A DNA stretch of 64,000 nucleotides from Symbiodinium natans (GCA_905221605.1 CAJNDS010001746.1:587797-651796), one strand, 5' to 3'; positions 10,082 through 21,564 are shown, counted from the first letter of the stretch. The notes: generated by a model from the letters alone, not told the origin. Translations and numbers: made by a program.

Positions 10082-13000
10082 GTTGTGGTCGCAGTACGTC
10101 GTCCGGGACTTCCTCAACGCCATGGCCGAGGCACCTGGGGATGGGGCTCTGAGTTGTGTGTGTGTGAGTGTGTGCACGGGGAGTGCAAGCAGAGAGACGG
10201 GGGGGGCTACCGGGGGGTGCAGATTCCGCCTGAGGAGCAGCAAGGCTGGATCGTGAGCTACAACGATGCCCCTGGGCTCGGTTCAGTAGATGCGAGAAAA
10301 GCACAGAGCCTTCCACGCAATCCCCGCACTCCTCCAACCTAAGCCCTGAACCCTAAGCCCTAAGCCTTAAAACCCTCAATGCGACAGCACAGTTGAGATC
10401 TTTGGTTCTCTCTCTCTCTCTCTCCACAGAGGAGAACCGCATCCGACTCGAGCAGCGCGAGGGAGCTGCAGGCAAGAGGGTAAGGGATTCCGGGCAAGAG
10501 TCAAGAGACCTAAGTCGTTGTTTGAGTGCGCTTATGCTCTCTTGTTTGGAATGCTTGGAATGCCAGGGTCTGCGGGGTCCCGCGTGCACAACCACTTCGA
10601 GAAGAACGCCCTGATCAGCTCCAAGGCAGAGTGCCCTCTCGGAGTGGAGTTAACAAATTCCATGGTCCCATTGATGGTCCCCTGTGATGCCTTCTCCACA
10701 TCCTCTCCTTCTATAGCTTTCTGTGGGCTTCTGGCAGACCGTTGCTGAGTGCTGAGTACTGCTTGGTTGAACAACCCAAGCGTTTGGTGGAACCTCAGAT
10801 GGAAAATCCGATGGAACACCTCCAAAAGGCCTCTTCGTCTCGGTATCTTCCGGTCTGCCCATATGCCCCTCAACAGTGCGCAGGCGGGTCTTCGGGAGAC
10901 TATGGTTGGCTACTACAGAAGCCACGGCCGGGACCCCTTCGGCGCCATCCCGCTCACCTTTGTGGCTGCTCGGAAGAGTTTTTTCAATTCTACAAATATT
11001 GGAAGTTCGGAAACCGAGGGGTTCAGCATGGTGCAGAGCAGTTCGGGGGGCATTTGAGAGAGGTTTCATAAGGGCGGGAGTGGGCGTCTTGTTGGAGACC
11101 AGAAGAGGAACCTTCAGTAGCCCCAGCGTGGTTACAGGTGCGTGCCGGCTCTACGGACCCGGAGTTTGCGCAGTGGCGAGAGAGCTTTGAGGACACTCTG
11201 CCCAGACTGTTGCCTTGTGGGCCGGTTCCGAGTCAGACAAAGCAGGCAGGAGTCTCCCTGATGTCGACTGCATACCCCGCAGGTTAAGTGAAACGACTGA
11301 GAAACGAGTATTGCCACAAACACGGCTGGATCGTAAAAACCTGACGTCATGAGCAGCGCGCAACGTGCAGGCCTTTAACGCCCGGCAGTGAACTGATCAG
11401 AAAACCTTGGCTGTTTTCGCACTGCTGGTTGGACTCATTCGATCTGTTGAGGCTTTGGGTCGATCGTGTAAGAACAGGCAAGAAGAGGCATGGACATATT
11501 TGCATGCCGCGGCCTCGAGACGCGAGGAGCTCAGGGCCGCGAATGAGACAGTGTGGCTGGTGAAGCCCGGAGACAAGGCTGAGTTGGTTGGGATTTCTCT
11601 GAAGGCGCCTTTAAGCCAAGATCACGAATCGCTGGACTGAGTGGCGCGCGGCGGCTATCTAGAACTGTCCTAAAGGTAGCAGAAGTCCACGACGTTCGCT
11701 CATCTTGGGGAGTGAGAAATGGATCTAAAACGAGACGCCCTATCTTTGAGCGAAGCCCTCCCCCTCGAAAAGCCCAAGGAAAACAAGAAGCAGAAACAAG
11801 AAAAGCAAAGCCCGCAAGAGCCCTGAGTCTCGACCCTCGAAGAAGTCGGCGTGTCGATCCTCCGATCGCGCGGACTGTATTGCAGCGCACGGCATCACAG
11901 CGGACTGACGACCTGAGAGGCCAATCAGGGCAAGGGCATCGTTGTGTGCGACAGCGCGGAGGAGGTGCAGGATGCTATTGATAGCAGCTCCGGCCCTTTA
12001 AGAAGTTTTTTTTGTGGAGCCTTTCTGGATTCTTTTTTGAGCTTTCACCTGCGCTCATGTGATGGTCATCTGAATCGAAATAGGGAAGCTGTTGCGGTGT
12101 CTTCCAGCTCGCTCGTGCCACTGATCCTTCGCACTTTCCGAGTTGGTGGCGTTCGCTCTTTTGAGGCAAGAGCCGTGTCTGGGTAATCCAGAAGTACATC
12201 GAGAAGCCCTTCCTGATCCACAAGCGGTGCCCTGGACTCAATAGCCTTCCACCACCCCTTTCATCCCTTACCTCCCTTGCCTCCCGTCCCCCCCTCCCCC
12301 CTCCCATAATCTGTGCATTCCTCCTGCACAGGAAGTTCGACATCCGATCGTACTGCCTCCTGGCCCAGGACCCTTCGACAGGCCGGTTTGAAGCCTTGAG
12401 GGGAGAGCGAACTATCCAAGAGCTATCGTAATTCTTAATCTTGTCCGAGCCCACCCCCCCCCCCCCCCCCCCCCAGAAAATGAGCCCACACACCCCTGCA
12501 CACACGAACACTCCCAAGATGGTGCACATCAAGTTGCAACTACAAGAGCAAGTATGACTGGTCTAAATCTGTATTCGGTTTCGAACAATGCATGGTGAGG
12601 TTTAAAAAGCCATAGAATCACACGCACTCCAGAACATGTTTCGCAGCGAAATCAGATGCTGACAGGGACATGTCGCAGCACAAGATTTTCCTTGTAGCAC
12701 CACACCTCACTTGTTTCCATTTTCTGTCAAGGGAGGTTTGCAAGGAGGTGGGCTCGGGGAAAGTGAAATGACATCCTATGAAGTCAGCTTCCTTTTTGAT
12801 CCTGGGCTCTGAAGGGTGGCTTGCATATGGAAATTTGCCAACGGAAGCGCCTCAGATCCTGAGGAGCTTTGCACGGCTATTTCTACAGACAGGTGGGGTG
12901 GGGGGGGGGGTCTGGGAGTTTGGGAACATGGAGATTCTTGCGGAGGTTGCGAGTTGTTGCGTATGTTGTGCCTGAAGGCATACCTCCGGACGACAAGCGC

Positions 13001-14743
13001 CGCATTCACGTTGGCGACCAAAGACCGCTTCGTTCATCTGAACAACGATGCGGTGCAGCCGCCCAGCTCAGAGTACCGGCGACTTCCCTCTTCAACCCGA
13101 AATATCCTAAACTCATCTAAACTCCTAAACGGCTTGCGGCTTAAGCCCACTCCACACCCCAGACACGTCCTTGGATGCGGGGAACTCACCGTCATCCTTC
13201 GCGCCGCCTTGAGGAAGCATGGCGAGGGCTATGGCAAGTACGAGGCAGCCAACAAGATGTCGCTGTCGGACCCACGACCAGCTTAGAAAAGCCTTTTGAG
13301 GTTTGGGATGCTTATCTAGAGGGTCTCTTCTTGTAGGTTCTTGCTAGACTTGGGGCTCATTTCCACCGTTTGGGGGGGAAAACAACTATTTGGTCAACGG
13401 ATTGCGCTTTTCCTCGTGCGGAAAATCGCGACATGTTGCGATTCTGCGGTCAATTTCTTTCAAAGTGTGGGGGGGGGCATCCGAGCGTTCTCCCTTCCCT
13501 TTTCGAGTGGTTATTGTGCTCTTGTCTCTTGCGTGACAAAACGCGGCTTTTCGTCAAAGCTGAGAAGAAAATAAGCTTGCAGCTTTTTGCGAACCCCCCC
13601 CCCCCCCTCCACGAGAGCTCCGCATTTCAACACAGCGACAAGGAGTTTCAGAGCTACCTCGACGTCCACCACGGACGCGAATGTCTGAGCATCCACGGCG
13701 CCTTGCTTCCACAGATGAAGGCAACTTGGAACTAACTTGGTGGGGGGGGAGGAGACTCGGGGAGGTATTGGTGCTCTCATTGCAGAAAGGGAGAAGTGGG
13801 CAGAGACAGCTCAGAGTTCTCGTCCTCCACTAGGTAGTGCCCTGCCCTTCTATACGATACGCTCCGAACATCCTCCGAAAGGTTCCCCACAAGAAACCAT
13901 GAGGATCTAGTCTTGCCGAGGCTCCTGCGGGCTGGCAAAATGAGGAGCTTGCAGGATTTCGCGTATTCCTTTGGAAGAAGCCAGATGTAAACGCAAAGAG
14001 TACGCACTCTCAACAACCGGCTTTCTTTTCCTTTGGAGCTGTGAGCCAAAAGCCGCGGCCTGAGGCCCTGATGGCAGACACGCTGCGTGCTGTTGGCACA
14101 AAGATCAACCCACGTGGCATCCAGCACTGCTTCGAGGCTCCGACCTGGAGAGATACTTAATTTCCCCCCCCCCCCCACCAACCATCTTCGCAATGAGAGC
14201 CCGGAGAAGGGCCGCTATGAAGAGGGCGCCTGCCCCCCCAGAGCCATGGAAATCTCCGGGGAAGTCCTTTCGCGAACTCTTCGCCAGGTCTTTGGCTTCG
14301 ACTTCATGGTCGACGAGAACTTCCGGGTGTGGCTCATCGAGGCTCCTTTCTTCAAGCAACCGCTCTGGGTTGATGAAGGCGCCCTCAGCTCTCTCGCCTC
14401 TCCCCTGCTGAGGTGAACACCAACCCGAGCTTGGACCTTTGCTGCAGCCTTCTGATGTCGATGATCCCCAAGATGCTGGACGAGGCGCGCTTTCCCCCCC
14501 TTTCAGATGCTGGCCACCATAGTGCTACAGGCAACTGACCTTTTGGACCCGTTGGGCCAGAGGCCCTGAGCTTGTCCTTGGACAAGATCTTCGGAGACTC
14601 CACCGCGGCCCACACGGCTTGGGAGCGGGTTTTGCTAGCGGCGGGGGGGAGGGGAGGACTTTTCAGAAAGACCCAGAAGGAACCAAGGATAAGAGAGGGG
14701 GGGCCCACGGAGTGGAATGCGTTTTCAGGGCCTCAGGCGATGT
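10082..14743 (+). CDS. Tubulin-tyrosine-ligase-like (TTLL) family enzyme, about 18 exons
   Basis: TTLL enzymes ligate an amino acid (tyrosine, glutamate or glycine) to tubulin tails on microtubules or axonemes, using ATP-grasp chemistry. Exons read from the sequence: 10082-10130, 10193-10267, 10432-10471, 10567-10625, 10884-10964, 11138-11211, 11478-11577, 11920-11983, 12166-12226, 12332-12392 (end uncertain), about 12864-12892, 12978-13057, 13214-13264, 13636-13720, 14065-14136, 14288-14341, 14413-14484, 14563 to about 14640. Joined, they keep one frame and show family motifs in order: HNHFEKN, GAIPLTFV, VWLVKPGDK (ATP-binding Lys), NQGKGIVV, VIQKYIEKPFLI, RKFDIRSYCLL, YFYRQAYLRTTS, HLNNDAVQ, GEGYGKYEAANK, CFEVFGFDFMVDENF, VWLIEVNTNPSLDL (metal-binding Glu and Asn), then IPKMLDEALSL. 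About 400 residues cover the whole catalytic core. The 5' end and the tail after IFGD are not resolved. Glutamylase versus glycylase cannot be decided from this. No frameshift or missing key residue was seen, so it looks functional. Confidence 0.9.
12451..12475 (+). repeat. Poly-C tract in TTLL intron
   Basis: A C-run of about 20 bases lies within the intron between the KFDIR exon and the YFYRQ exon. Similar shorter C- or G-runs occur in other introns of this gene (about 12900, 13470, 13600, 14165), so G/C homopolymers are a general feature of its introns. Confidence 0.9.
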
Positions 14744-15120
14744 GAGGAGCCAGAGCCGTGAGAGATTGTGTGTAAGGGGGGTCATACAGACCCATAGACA
14801 TGGAACAAGCAGGAGCCCATCTACAGTTCCGAGGAGCGAGCTGAGGAGGCCGCTAGCGACGCTTTTGTCGGAATTTCATTGAGGTGGTTACTGGGTTACT
14901 TTCAAGGATGGCTTCGGTAGGAGTGGCCTCCCACCAAGCACCTCCACCCTTGTGGGTTCACAGAGGTTCAAATTGCTTTGTTGCTTTGTAGGCAGAAGCT
15001 TTCCGTGGCATCCTGTAAATGGGTTGTGGCAGCACTTGACAGCACTTTGCCTCGGGTAGGGTGTTGTTTTTTTGTGTTTTTTCCTGTTTTTTTTGTGTGT
15101 TTTGTTTTCCTGTTTTTTAA
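14744..15120. other. 3' flank of the TTLL gene, no gene seen
   Basis: Possible last exon or 3' untranslated region. A further AG-G acceptor at about 14850 opens a short frame (AASDAFVGISLR) that could encode the TTLL C-terminus but has no family motif. T-rich sequence near 15060-15118 leads into the purine tract. Confidence 0.4.
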
Positions 15121-15496
15121 GCAAGAAAGAAAGACAGAAAGAGAGAAAGAAAGAAAGAAAGAAAGAAAGGAAGAAAGAAAGGAAGAACGAAAGGAAAGAT
15201 AGAAAGAAAGGAAAGCGGAAAGCAAGACAGAAGGAAAGAAAGAACTAAAGAAAGAAAGGCCGAAAGAAAGGAAAGCAAGACAGAAAGAAAGAAATACCTA
15301 AAGAAATAAAGGCCGAAAGAAAGGAAAGCAAGACAGAAAGAAAGAAAGAGAGAAAGAAAGAAAGAAAGAAAGAGAGAAAGAAAGAAAGAAGGAAAGCAAG
15401 ACAGAAAGAAAGAAAGAAAGAGAGAAAGAAAGAAAGAAAGAAAGAAAGAAATAAAGAAAGAAAGAAAGAGAGAAAGAAAGAAAGAAAGAAAGAAAT
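15121..15496 (+). repeat. (GAAA)n-type purine tract
   Basis: About 375 bp of nearly pure purine on the top strand, units GAAA with GAGA, GGAA and GACA variants and longer blocks such as GGCCGAAAGAAAGGAAAGCA repeated twice or more. The minus strand gives long Phe/Leu/Ser open frames that are repeat translations, not genes. Confidence 0.95.
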
Positions 15497-15504
15497 AAAC
15501 CCCC

Positions 15505-15995
15505 CCCCCTCCGCTTTGTTTAAGCCGTGCAAGCTTGCCTCAAAGCACATGCCATATGCACACTTTTGCGGAAACCCATCATGCGAGAATCGTGTTTGCA
15601 AATGGGGGGGGGGGGGGCTGCGTCCCCCCCAACCCCCCCGCTGTTTCTCAAGCCGTGCAAGCTTGCCTCAACGCATATGCCATATGCACACGTTTTCGGA
15701 AACCCATCATGCGAGAATCGTGTTTGCAAATGGGGGGGGCTGCGCCCCCCCCAACCCCCCCGCTTTCTCAAGCCGTGCAAGCTTGCCTCAACGCATATGC
15801 CATATGCACACGTTTTCGGAAACCCATCATGCGAGAATCGTGTTTGCAAATGGGGGGGGGCTGCGTCCCCCCCAACCCCCCCGCTTTCTCAAGCCGTGCA
15901 AGCTTGCCTCAACGCATATGCCATATGCACACGTTTTCGGAAACCCATCATGCGAGAATCGTGTTTGCAAATGGGGGGGGGCTGCGCCCAACACA
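15505..15995 (+). repeat. Four-unit tandem array, about 121 bp per unit, with G-run/C-run hairpins
   Basis: The anchor AAGCCGTGCAAGCTTGCCTC starts at 15522, 15650, 15770 and 15891, giving periods of 128, 120 and 121. Each unit contains ATGCCATATGCACAC, CCCATCATGCGAGAATCGTG and then a run of 8 to 16 G, CTGCG, and a run of 7-8 C (the fourth unit lacks the C-run). The last three units are nearly identical; differences sit almost wholly in the homopolymers. Because the homopolymers vary, open frames in all three plus frames are artefacts. Confidence 0.95.
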
Positions 15996-16787
15996 CCCTA
16001 CACCAAAAACCCTAAGCCGTAGTTCCGGACTGAAGGGGCAATGATACGAGGAGCAACCTTGACCCCGCAAGCCGTAGAGCCTAATAAGACCCAAGCCGTC
16101 CACCATAAGCCGCAAATCCTGATAGAATGTTTGCGGCCTACATGCGCAGTAAGCCCTAAACCGAAGCAAAGTTTCAGATTGAAGCATCCGACTAGCTTTT
16201 GAGTCCTGTCGGGGCCAACGATGGCCGCCCCGACGCTCCAAGCGCGAGTTGCAAAAGGACGAAGGGTTGGACGTAATGTGCTGTTGTAGCACGTTGAGAT
16301 TTGGACCTGTTCCGGACACGCGGTGCCGCTGAGAGGCCATCGGAAGCTGAAAACCAGCAAAATTCACCAAAAAAACCAGAAAAATACACAGAAAAGAATT
16401 CCCACCAGAGGAGGACGACAGGCAGAACCAGGAGGGCATGTTCTGAAAACCACAGAAAAGCAAGAAAAAACAAGAAAATTCACAAAAAAAACAGAAAAAA
16501 TGACCAACAAAATCCTCGCTCCCTTTGCCTCTACCCGCTTTCGTGCTGCGATGTACAGCACTTCACTGAACTCCTGAGCCCGGAATCACCCGAAAGGTGT
16601 GTGGATTCTCCCACTGCATCAGTGCAGGTCTGCTGCCAGTGGCTGCCACCATTGTCTTCGAGAGGCACCCGGTGACCTAGTGGCTCAGTGCCACTGCCAC
16701 TCGCTTGCAGCTGCAATTGTACCAACGATTACCAACGGAGGCTTCAGATTTCACGATTATTCCTCTGGTGGGTGGTGGTGGTGCAAG
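15996..16787. other. Intergenic or intronic; telomere-like edge and A-rich repeats
   Basis: Starts with CACCAAAAACCCTAAGCCGT, a degenerate telomere-like edge after the tandem array. At about 16360 and 16477 there are two diverged copies of an A-rich segment (AATTCACCAAAAAAACCAGA versus AATTCACAAAAAAAACAGAA). No supported exon. Confidence 0.5.
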
Positions 16788-16863
16788 GCTTTGTGTTGCA
16801 GACCCCATTGAAAAGCCTGGGGTCATACTGGTCACACCTTCGAAAAAGAGGGCAACCAACGAG
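16788..16863 (+). CDS. Putative exon, unknown protein
   Basis: After a GTGCAAG / G acceptor the frame reads LCVADPIEKPGVILVTPSKK, continuing RATNE, then turns non-coding within a few codons. Residue composition is convincing. It may belong with the 17007-17120 candidate in one gene, or be a late exon of the upstream gene; neither can be shown without transcripts. Confidence 0.4.
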
Positions 16864-17006
16864 GGCGCCTCAGCTTGAAGTTCCAAAGCTCGGCATTGTG
16901 CCCAGCGCCGAGAACCGCTTCAGACATCGCCACTGAGCTCCTGAGCTCGAAGACCAACTCGCCCCCCCAAGCGAACCCTATCTGATCCCTCAAGCACTCG
17001 CCAGAG

Positions 17007-17120
17007 CTTGCAGTGCACACAAACGCACGCAAAAGGGATGATGACTTCCACTTGGGCTCCAACAGCTACAAGTTTGTAAGGTTTCTTGAGGGCAATCCCA
17101 AGACAGGGCCCTTGGAATGA
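17007..17120 (+). CDS. Putative terminal exon, unknown protein
   Basis: The frame beginning LAVHTNARKRDDDFHLGSNS and continuing YKFVRFLEGNPKTGPLE ends at TGA (17118-17120). Strongly protein-like. The exact acceptor is uncertain (CCAGAG / CTTGCAG). An opposite-strand frame of similar length overlaps and cannot be entirely excluded. Confidence 0.4.
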   Translation, partial: LAVHTNARKRDDDFHLGSNSYKFVRFLEGNPKTGPLE

Positions 17121-19107
17121 GGCATGCTGACGCTTGCCGTCCGAGATTCCTGGGATGCCTGGGACTCCTGATTGGCAACGCCGTCTTCTGCAGGAACCAG
17201 AGAGCTCTTGCGGCAACATGCCAAGGGCTAAGTTTCCGACCACTCTTGTAGTGTCTAGGAGGCTCCAAGGCACCCAGCAAAACGTTCCAAGAATCATGGG
17301 TGGTGGCTCAAGTGCGTGTAGTTTAGCGAGTTTAGCGGTGGTGTGACGCGTCAGAGTTCCGGTTGGGGGGTGGCCTGGTGGGGTGATGTGGGTCGAAACT
17401 CCACTCCTTTGACGGGCATAGATGGCATGGAGCATATCATATTGCTTAGCGGCTACCGATGCCTAGCCTATCACAAGGCCCTGTGTCCACCCGATCGGTT
17501 CGTGTCTAGCCATCCAACTCACACCAAACCATATTCTCAAACTGGGCAGCGGCGCCAACTCCTAAGCTAGTGTTTGCTTTGGGCCAGCTTTGCCATCAAA
17601 GATGTGAAGCTGAGCCCTCTTCCAGCAAGTGCGAGGAATTCACACAATTTTAAATGTCGGAGGCTTTACGCACCACAAGTGGGCTGGCAGATGTGTCCCG
17701 GCTGTTCCCTCGCTGTGTAGTTGCTTCTAAAGTGCCTCGTGTGCTTCAAGATGTCTGACTTCAAACGGAGTAAAGCCATAAAGCTCAACTTACTAGTAAG
17801 CAATCAATGGCCAGTTTACACATAGCATCTCCTGTCACGGCCAGTCCTTGTATTTTGCAATGCTGCAAGCCTGAGGGCAAATTTCTGCGGCTGTCTCACA
17901 AGCTACAGCAGCTACAGCCAACAGACCGAACCGTTCTGAACGCCGGAAAGCCAGGCATCCTTTTCTTCAAAGAGTCGACAGAAGAAATTAGGGCAGCGCA
18001 CATGTGCAGAAGAAAGTGCAGCGGTTTGGGGCACGGCATGTGACATAGCTTTTCAGGCTTTGCAGTTGGCCTCATTGAATGAGTGCCGCACCCAGACGTT
18101 TGCGAGATGCCCAAAAAAAGGGGGGGGCTCCCCAGAGTGCAGAGCTAATGCATTCAATGCATTCCTTTACTCATCTTCAGGGCTCCCAGACCTGAAGTGT
18201 CATATGGCCACCAAAGCCCCGTGTGAGAAATCAATTTCGAGATAGTAGACGTGTCTTGACATGCACGACTGTTCAAGCGATGTGCTGGCAGATGTTGATA
18301 GCCACGTATTGTATCCGAGGAGGCCAAGTCCCAAGCACCTTGGCTGATTGCGGTACAGGTCCTTCGTGAAACACAACAGTGAGAACTCTCACATCAGTGG
18401 CCTTCGACCCCGGAGCCTACGCGTCACAGTTTTTTCATGAAACCGAAGAGAAGCGTAGCCATTTCGCAAACTTGTCATAAATCATAAATCATAAACTCCC
18501 CAAAACAATTTCAAAACATAACTTTTCCACATCAAAAAACTACCTGAAACGTGAGTCTGGCTACACTGACACGTCCAGTGTCATATAAGCCTATGGGCCT
18601 AGAAGGGTGTGCAGCAGCTGCCAGCCGACAGGTCAGGCATCGTGCTCGCGCATCTCCACCCCGGGAGGGGAGCAGTCAAAAAAACCCAGGCACCAGCCCC
18701 AACCCGGACAGCTCCAACCATGCCCTTACCCTAGAAGCTCTACAAGCCCAATGAGCCCTGTAAGCTTTACAAGCCCTAGAAGCCGCTATAAACGCTGAAA
18801 CGCTGAAGTTTTTCATGGCCCTAAAGCTTCCAACCTGAACCTTGAATCCAGATGTTACATCCAAGCCGGACGCCCATGATGGCTCGGACAGGCTGATGTT
18901 ATACCATTTCGAGCTCGAGCATCTTTGGTTTCAAGCGTCGTCTAGGGATTGCGCTGCCAGCACAGGCTTTTGGGCGCAGAACACTAGCCCTAAAAACGTG
19001 ATTTAACATGTTAAAACACCACAGATGTTTCCCCTGCGACCAATTAGCTCGCGCCATGGCGCGAGCTATTTGGCCATCAGGGCGCAGAAGGGGTGCTATG
19101 GTTGCTT

Positions 19108-19220
19108 ACCACGTCACCCTACGAGCGCGAAGGGAGGGGACATACGACAAACTTCGAGGGCCCTCACCAAACCCTACGAGCACAAAGAGCGGGGACATAC
19201 GACAATCCTCGAAGGGATAT
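19108..19220 (+). repeat. Two-copy tandem repeat, about 57 bp
   Basis: The segment CCCTACGAGCGCGAAGGGAG plus GGGACATACGACAAACTTCGA is followed by a second copy CCCTACGAGCACAAAGAGCG plus GGGACATACGACAATCCTCGA. The two differ at several positions. Confidence 0.8.
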
Positions 19221-19689
19221 GTTTTTACTTCTACAGTGTTCGGTAGTGCTGTGCCCAAAACTTGGGCAGGATGCTAGTTGAACACGCTCGGCCCCCAAAA
19301 TGTGGGTGCTATTTGAGTACGCTCGAAGGGGCATACTTACAACCCTTATGGAGCCACGACGTTGCCAGCACAGGGATAAAACATGTCAATGTGCTTAAAC
19401 CACCCCTTGTGGGGTGTGTTTTACTGGTCGCAGGGGCATAGTCACAACCCTTATGGAGCCACGTTGCCAGGACAGGGTTTGTAAGCAACTAGCACCCCAT
19501 CTGCGCCGTGATGACCAAAACTGCTCGCGCCAGAATGCATTTTTGCAGGCTTGAAAATGCGTTGGGTCTTGCTTTGGTCTTGCTTTTCCACATTGGCATT
19601 GATATTCTTTCCTAAGGGAAAAAGCAAAATGCATCTACGCACGGGCGATGAATGCATTTGCATTTTGGTTTCCTGTGTCCGGGGCCCCT

Positions 19690-20262
19690 CTCTTTTCGCA
19701 CGGGTTCAGGTCTATTGTGGTTTTGCAAAGAAGCAGCTACGCACCCGCATGTAGCCGGCCTTGGAAAATGCATTTGGGTATGTTCCTTTTGATTCTGGGC
19801 CCCTTTCGGAATTCTTGCAAAACGTCGAAAATTGCTCCTAGACGTTTTAGGGCCCTTATAGCTTTTCCTTCTTATGCTGGGAAAGAGGAATATGAGAATC
19901 GACGAGTTCATGAACGAGACTATAGCACGACGGGAAACCGTTGCCACAAACGCATTTTTCGGGCGACGAAGAATACATTGGCGTGCCCCGAATTGCATGT
20001 AGGATCGGGGTTGGTCGCAAAGCGCCAAGGATATTGTTTCGATTTGCTTACATGCTGAGCGAAACACAGACAGCGCATTTGACATGCGACCGGAGGCTGC
20101 GCGAATGCATATTGCCAGGCCCGAAGAATGCATGCGGTCTTGCTTACCTGTCTTTTTTTCTGCGCGGGGTCAGGTCTTCGTGGTTTTGGAAAACACCAGC
20201 GCTAATGCATTTAGCCAGCCTCCCATACTGCATCTGGGCATGTTCCTTTTATTCGGCCAAGA
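19690..20262 (+). repeat. Diverged direct duplication, about 110-bp copies
   Basis: The sequence around 19690-19800 (GGTTCAGGTCT ... TGTGGTTTTGCAAA ... AAAATGCATTTGGGTATGTT) is matched at 20150-20262 (GGGTCAGGTCT ... CGTGGTTTTGGAAA ... CTGCATCTGGGCATGTTCCT). The intervening sequence is rich in AATGCAT. Non-coding as far as can be seen. Confidence 0.7.
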
Positions 20263-20625
20263 AAGGCATGAATCATGTCTATGTCTTTGGGTTCTGGCTC
20301 ATGGTGCTGCATGACTCACCAATCAAAACCACACACTGAAGTTTAGGGTAACCCTGAACGCCTGTCGAATTTTATGTCGCGTTGTTGTTTCGCGCGTTTT
20401 CCCTTCCTCTACAATCTTACTGTTTGGGGTCTTCGCCGGCATAATTTACGTTCTTCCATGAGTTCACATGGCAAGGCCCCAGCCTGTGTCACGCTCTGTG
20501 CTTGTCGTGAGTTCATATGGCACCTGTGCCACAAGGTGCCGTACAGTTACAGGACTTGGGGCCGCAAAAGTCACGGGGACGGGGCTCTCGGTCTCTCTGG
20601 GGGCTTAACCGTCTGACCCGCTCAG

Positions 20626-20734
20626 GCCCTGGCCCTGAACACTGCCAAGTGCCGAGGAAGATCGAGGAAGCTGCAGAAGCGGCTTGCCACGTCCATCCTG
20701 GGATGCGGCAAGAACGCTGCAGGGGCCCCGCAAG
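20626..20734 (+). CDS. Putative exon 1 of an unrecognised gene (20.6-21.6 kb)
   Basis: Acceptor CTCAG / GCC, then a basic helical peptide: ALALNTAKCRGRSRKLQKRL followed by ATSILGCGKNAAGA, with a GT donor at CCGCAAG / GTCC. It resembles a nucleolar-type or coiled basic segment but no family is recognised. It belongs with the downstream exons at 21230 and 21353, whose borders are of the same type. Confidence 0.45.
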
Positions 20735-20983
20735 GTCCACGCAGGGAAGTTGTGAGTTTCAGGGTCTGGGTGCGCAGTTTCGGTGCGTTTGTAAAAGCTG
20801 AGTTTCGGCACGCTTCGAGAGATCAACGAGCATTAACACTCCGGGATTGCGCTTGTTGAGTCGCTTTCCAGCTTCCGGCTTACAAGATCAAATACCATGC
20901 TTCACACGCCTGCTTGACTGCAGACATCTGCAGACTGTGGCCCGAGCTTTTGTTGAACTTTCGAACTTATGTGCAGACTGCAG

Positions 20984-21174
20984 GAGTGGCAGACCAGCTT
21001 TGCTTGGGCCATGTATTCAAGACAGACCTCTTGCTAGTGGGCCAGCATGAGCGAGATTCAATGGTGCGCGCAATTGCTGCGGAGCACCATCGCACCCCCG
21101 CGAAACGTGCTACATGCGTGGGGCAGACTCGGAAGTATTCCCCCGCAAGTGGTGGCCGAAGCCTCAGTGTGTAA
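20984..21174 (+). CDS. Putative exon 2 of the same gene
   Basis: After ACTGCAG / GAG the frame reads VADQLCLGHVFKTDLLLVGQ, then HERDSMVRAIAAEHHRTPAK, and continues open to TAA at 21172-21174. The actual donor probably lies before that stop but was not fixed. Function unknown. Confidence 0.45.
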
Positions 21175-21229
21175 CAAGGTCTCACATCGGGTTGGACAAT
21201 TCGGAACACTGACTGTCCCTGATCTGCAG

Positions 21230-21286
21230 GCAGAGATGTTCTGGTTGGACGATGTTCCGGAAATGGTTGAGCACGTGCACCACAAG
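21230..21286 (+). CDS. Putative exon 3 of the same gene (19 codons)
   Basis: Exactly 57 bp between an AG / G acceptor (ATCTGCAG / GCAGAG) and a GC donor (CACAAG / GCC), reading AEMFWLDDVPEMVEHVHHK, rich in acidic residues and in phase at both ends. The local acceptor and donor style matches the TTLL gene, which fixes the plus strand here despite a longer antisense frame. Confidence 0.55.
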
Positions 21287-21352
21287 GCCATGGCGCCATG
21301 GCGAGTTTGTGAGCAGGACGTTGTTTTCTGCAGTAAGCCCAGACCCCACCAG

Positions 21353-21391
21353 GCGGCCGAGCAGCGCCAGCAGGTGCAGGATCTTTGGGAG
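21353..21391 (+). CDS. Putative exon 4 of the same gene (13 codons)
   Basis: 39 bp between CCACCAG / GCG and GGGAG / GCG, reading AAEQRQQVQDLWE, a short helical segment. Phase 0 at both ends, consistent with joining to the 21230-21286 exon, though the 67-bp gap would be a very small intron. Confidence 0.45.
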
Positions 21392-21564
21392 GCGGGGGAG
21401 CCAACGCACCAAATGATGCAAGGATTGCTGCCGTTTCGCCTCAGTTTCGGCTGGAGAAGTTGACTTTTTATATACGACGTCGTGCAATGCATCGGATATT
21501 GCGGGCTTCCTTCCCCACAGCCCTCTTCATGCTCAAGAGGATTGTGCCCATCGTGCGCGTGCAG

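Larger units (their letters stand above)
17121..20625. other. Mostly non-coding; scattered duplications
   Basis: Only weak exon candidates: about 17590-17700 plus (FAIKDVKLSPLPASARNS) and 18060-18245 plus. Contents are chiefly duplicated non-coding sequence: a tandem pair near 19108-19220, a pair near 19325-19380 and 19432-19475 (ACAACCCTTATGGAGCCACG), and a diverged 110-bp pair at about 19690-19800 and 20150-20260. The copy of the array-edge motif lies at about 20420. Confidence 0.45.

Noticed and set aside
15516..16044. Three plus-strand frames and one minus frame across the 121-bp array
   Set aside because: All plus frames are open because the repeat lacks stops; the homopolymer lengths shift phase between units.
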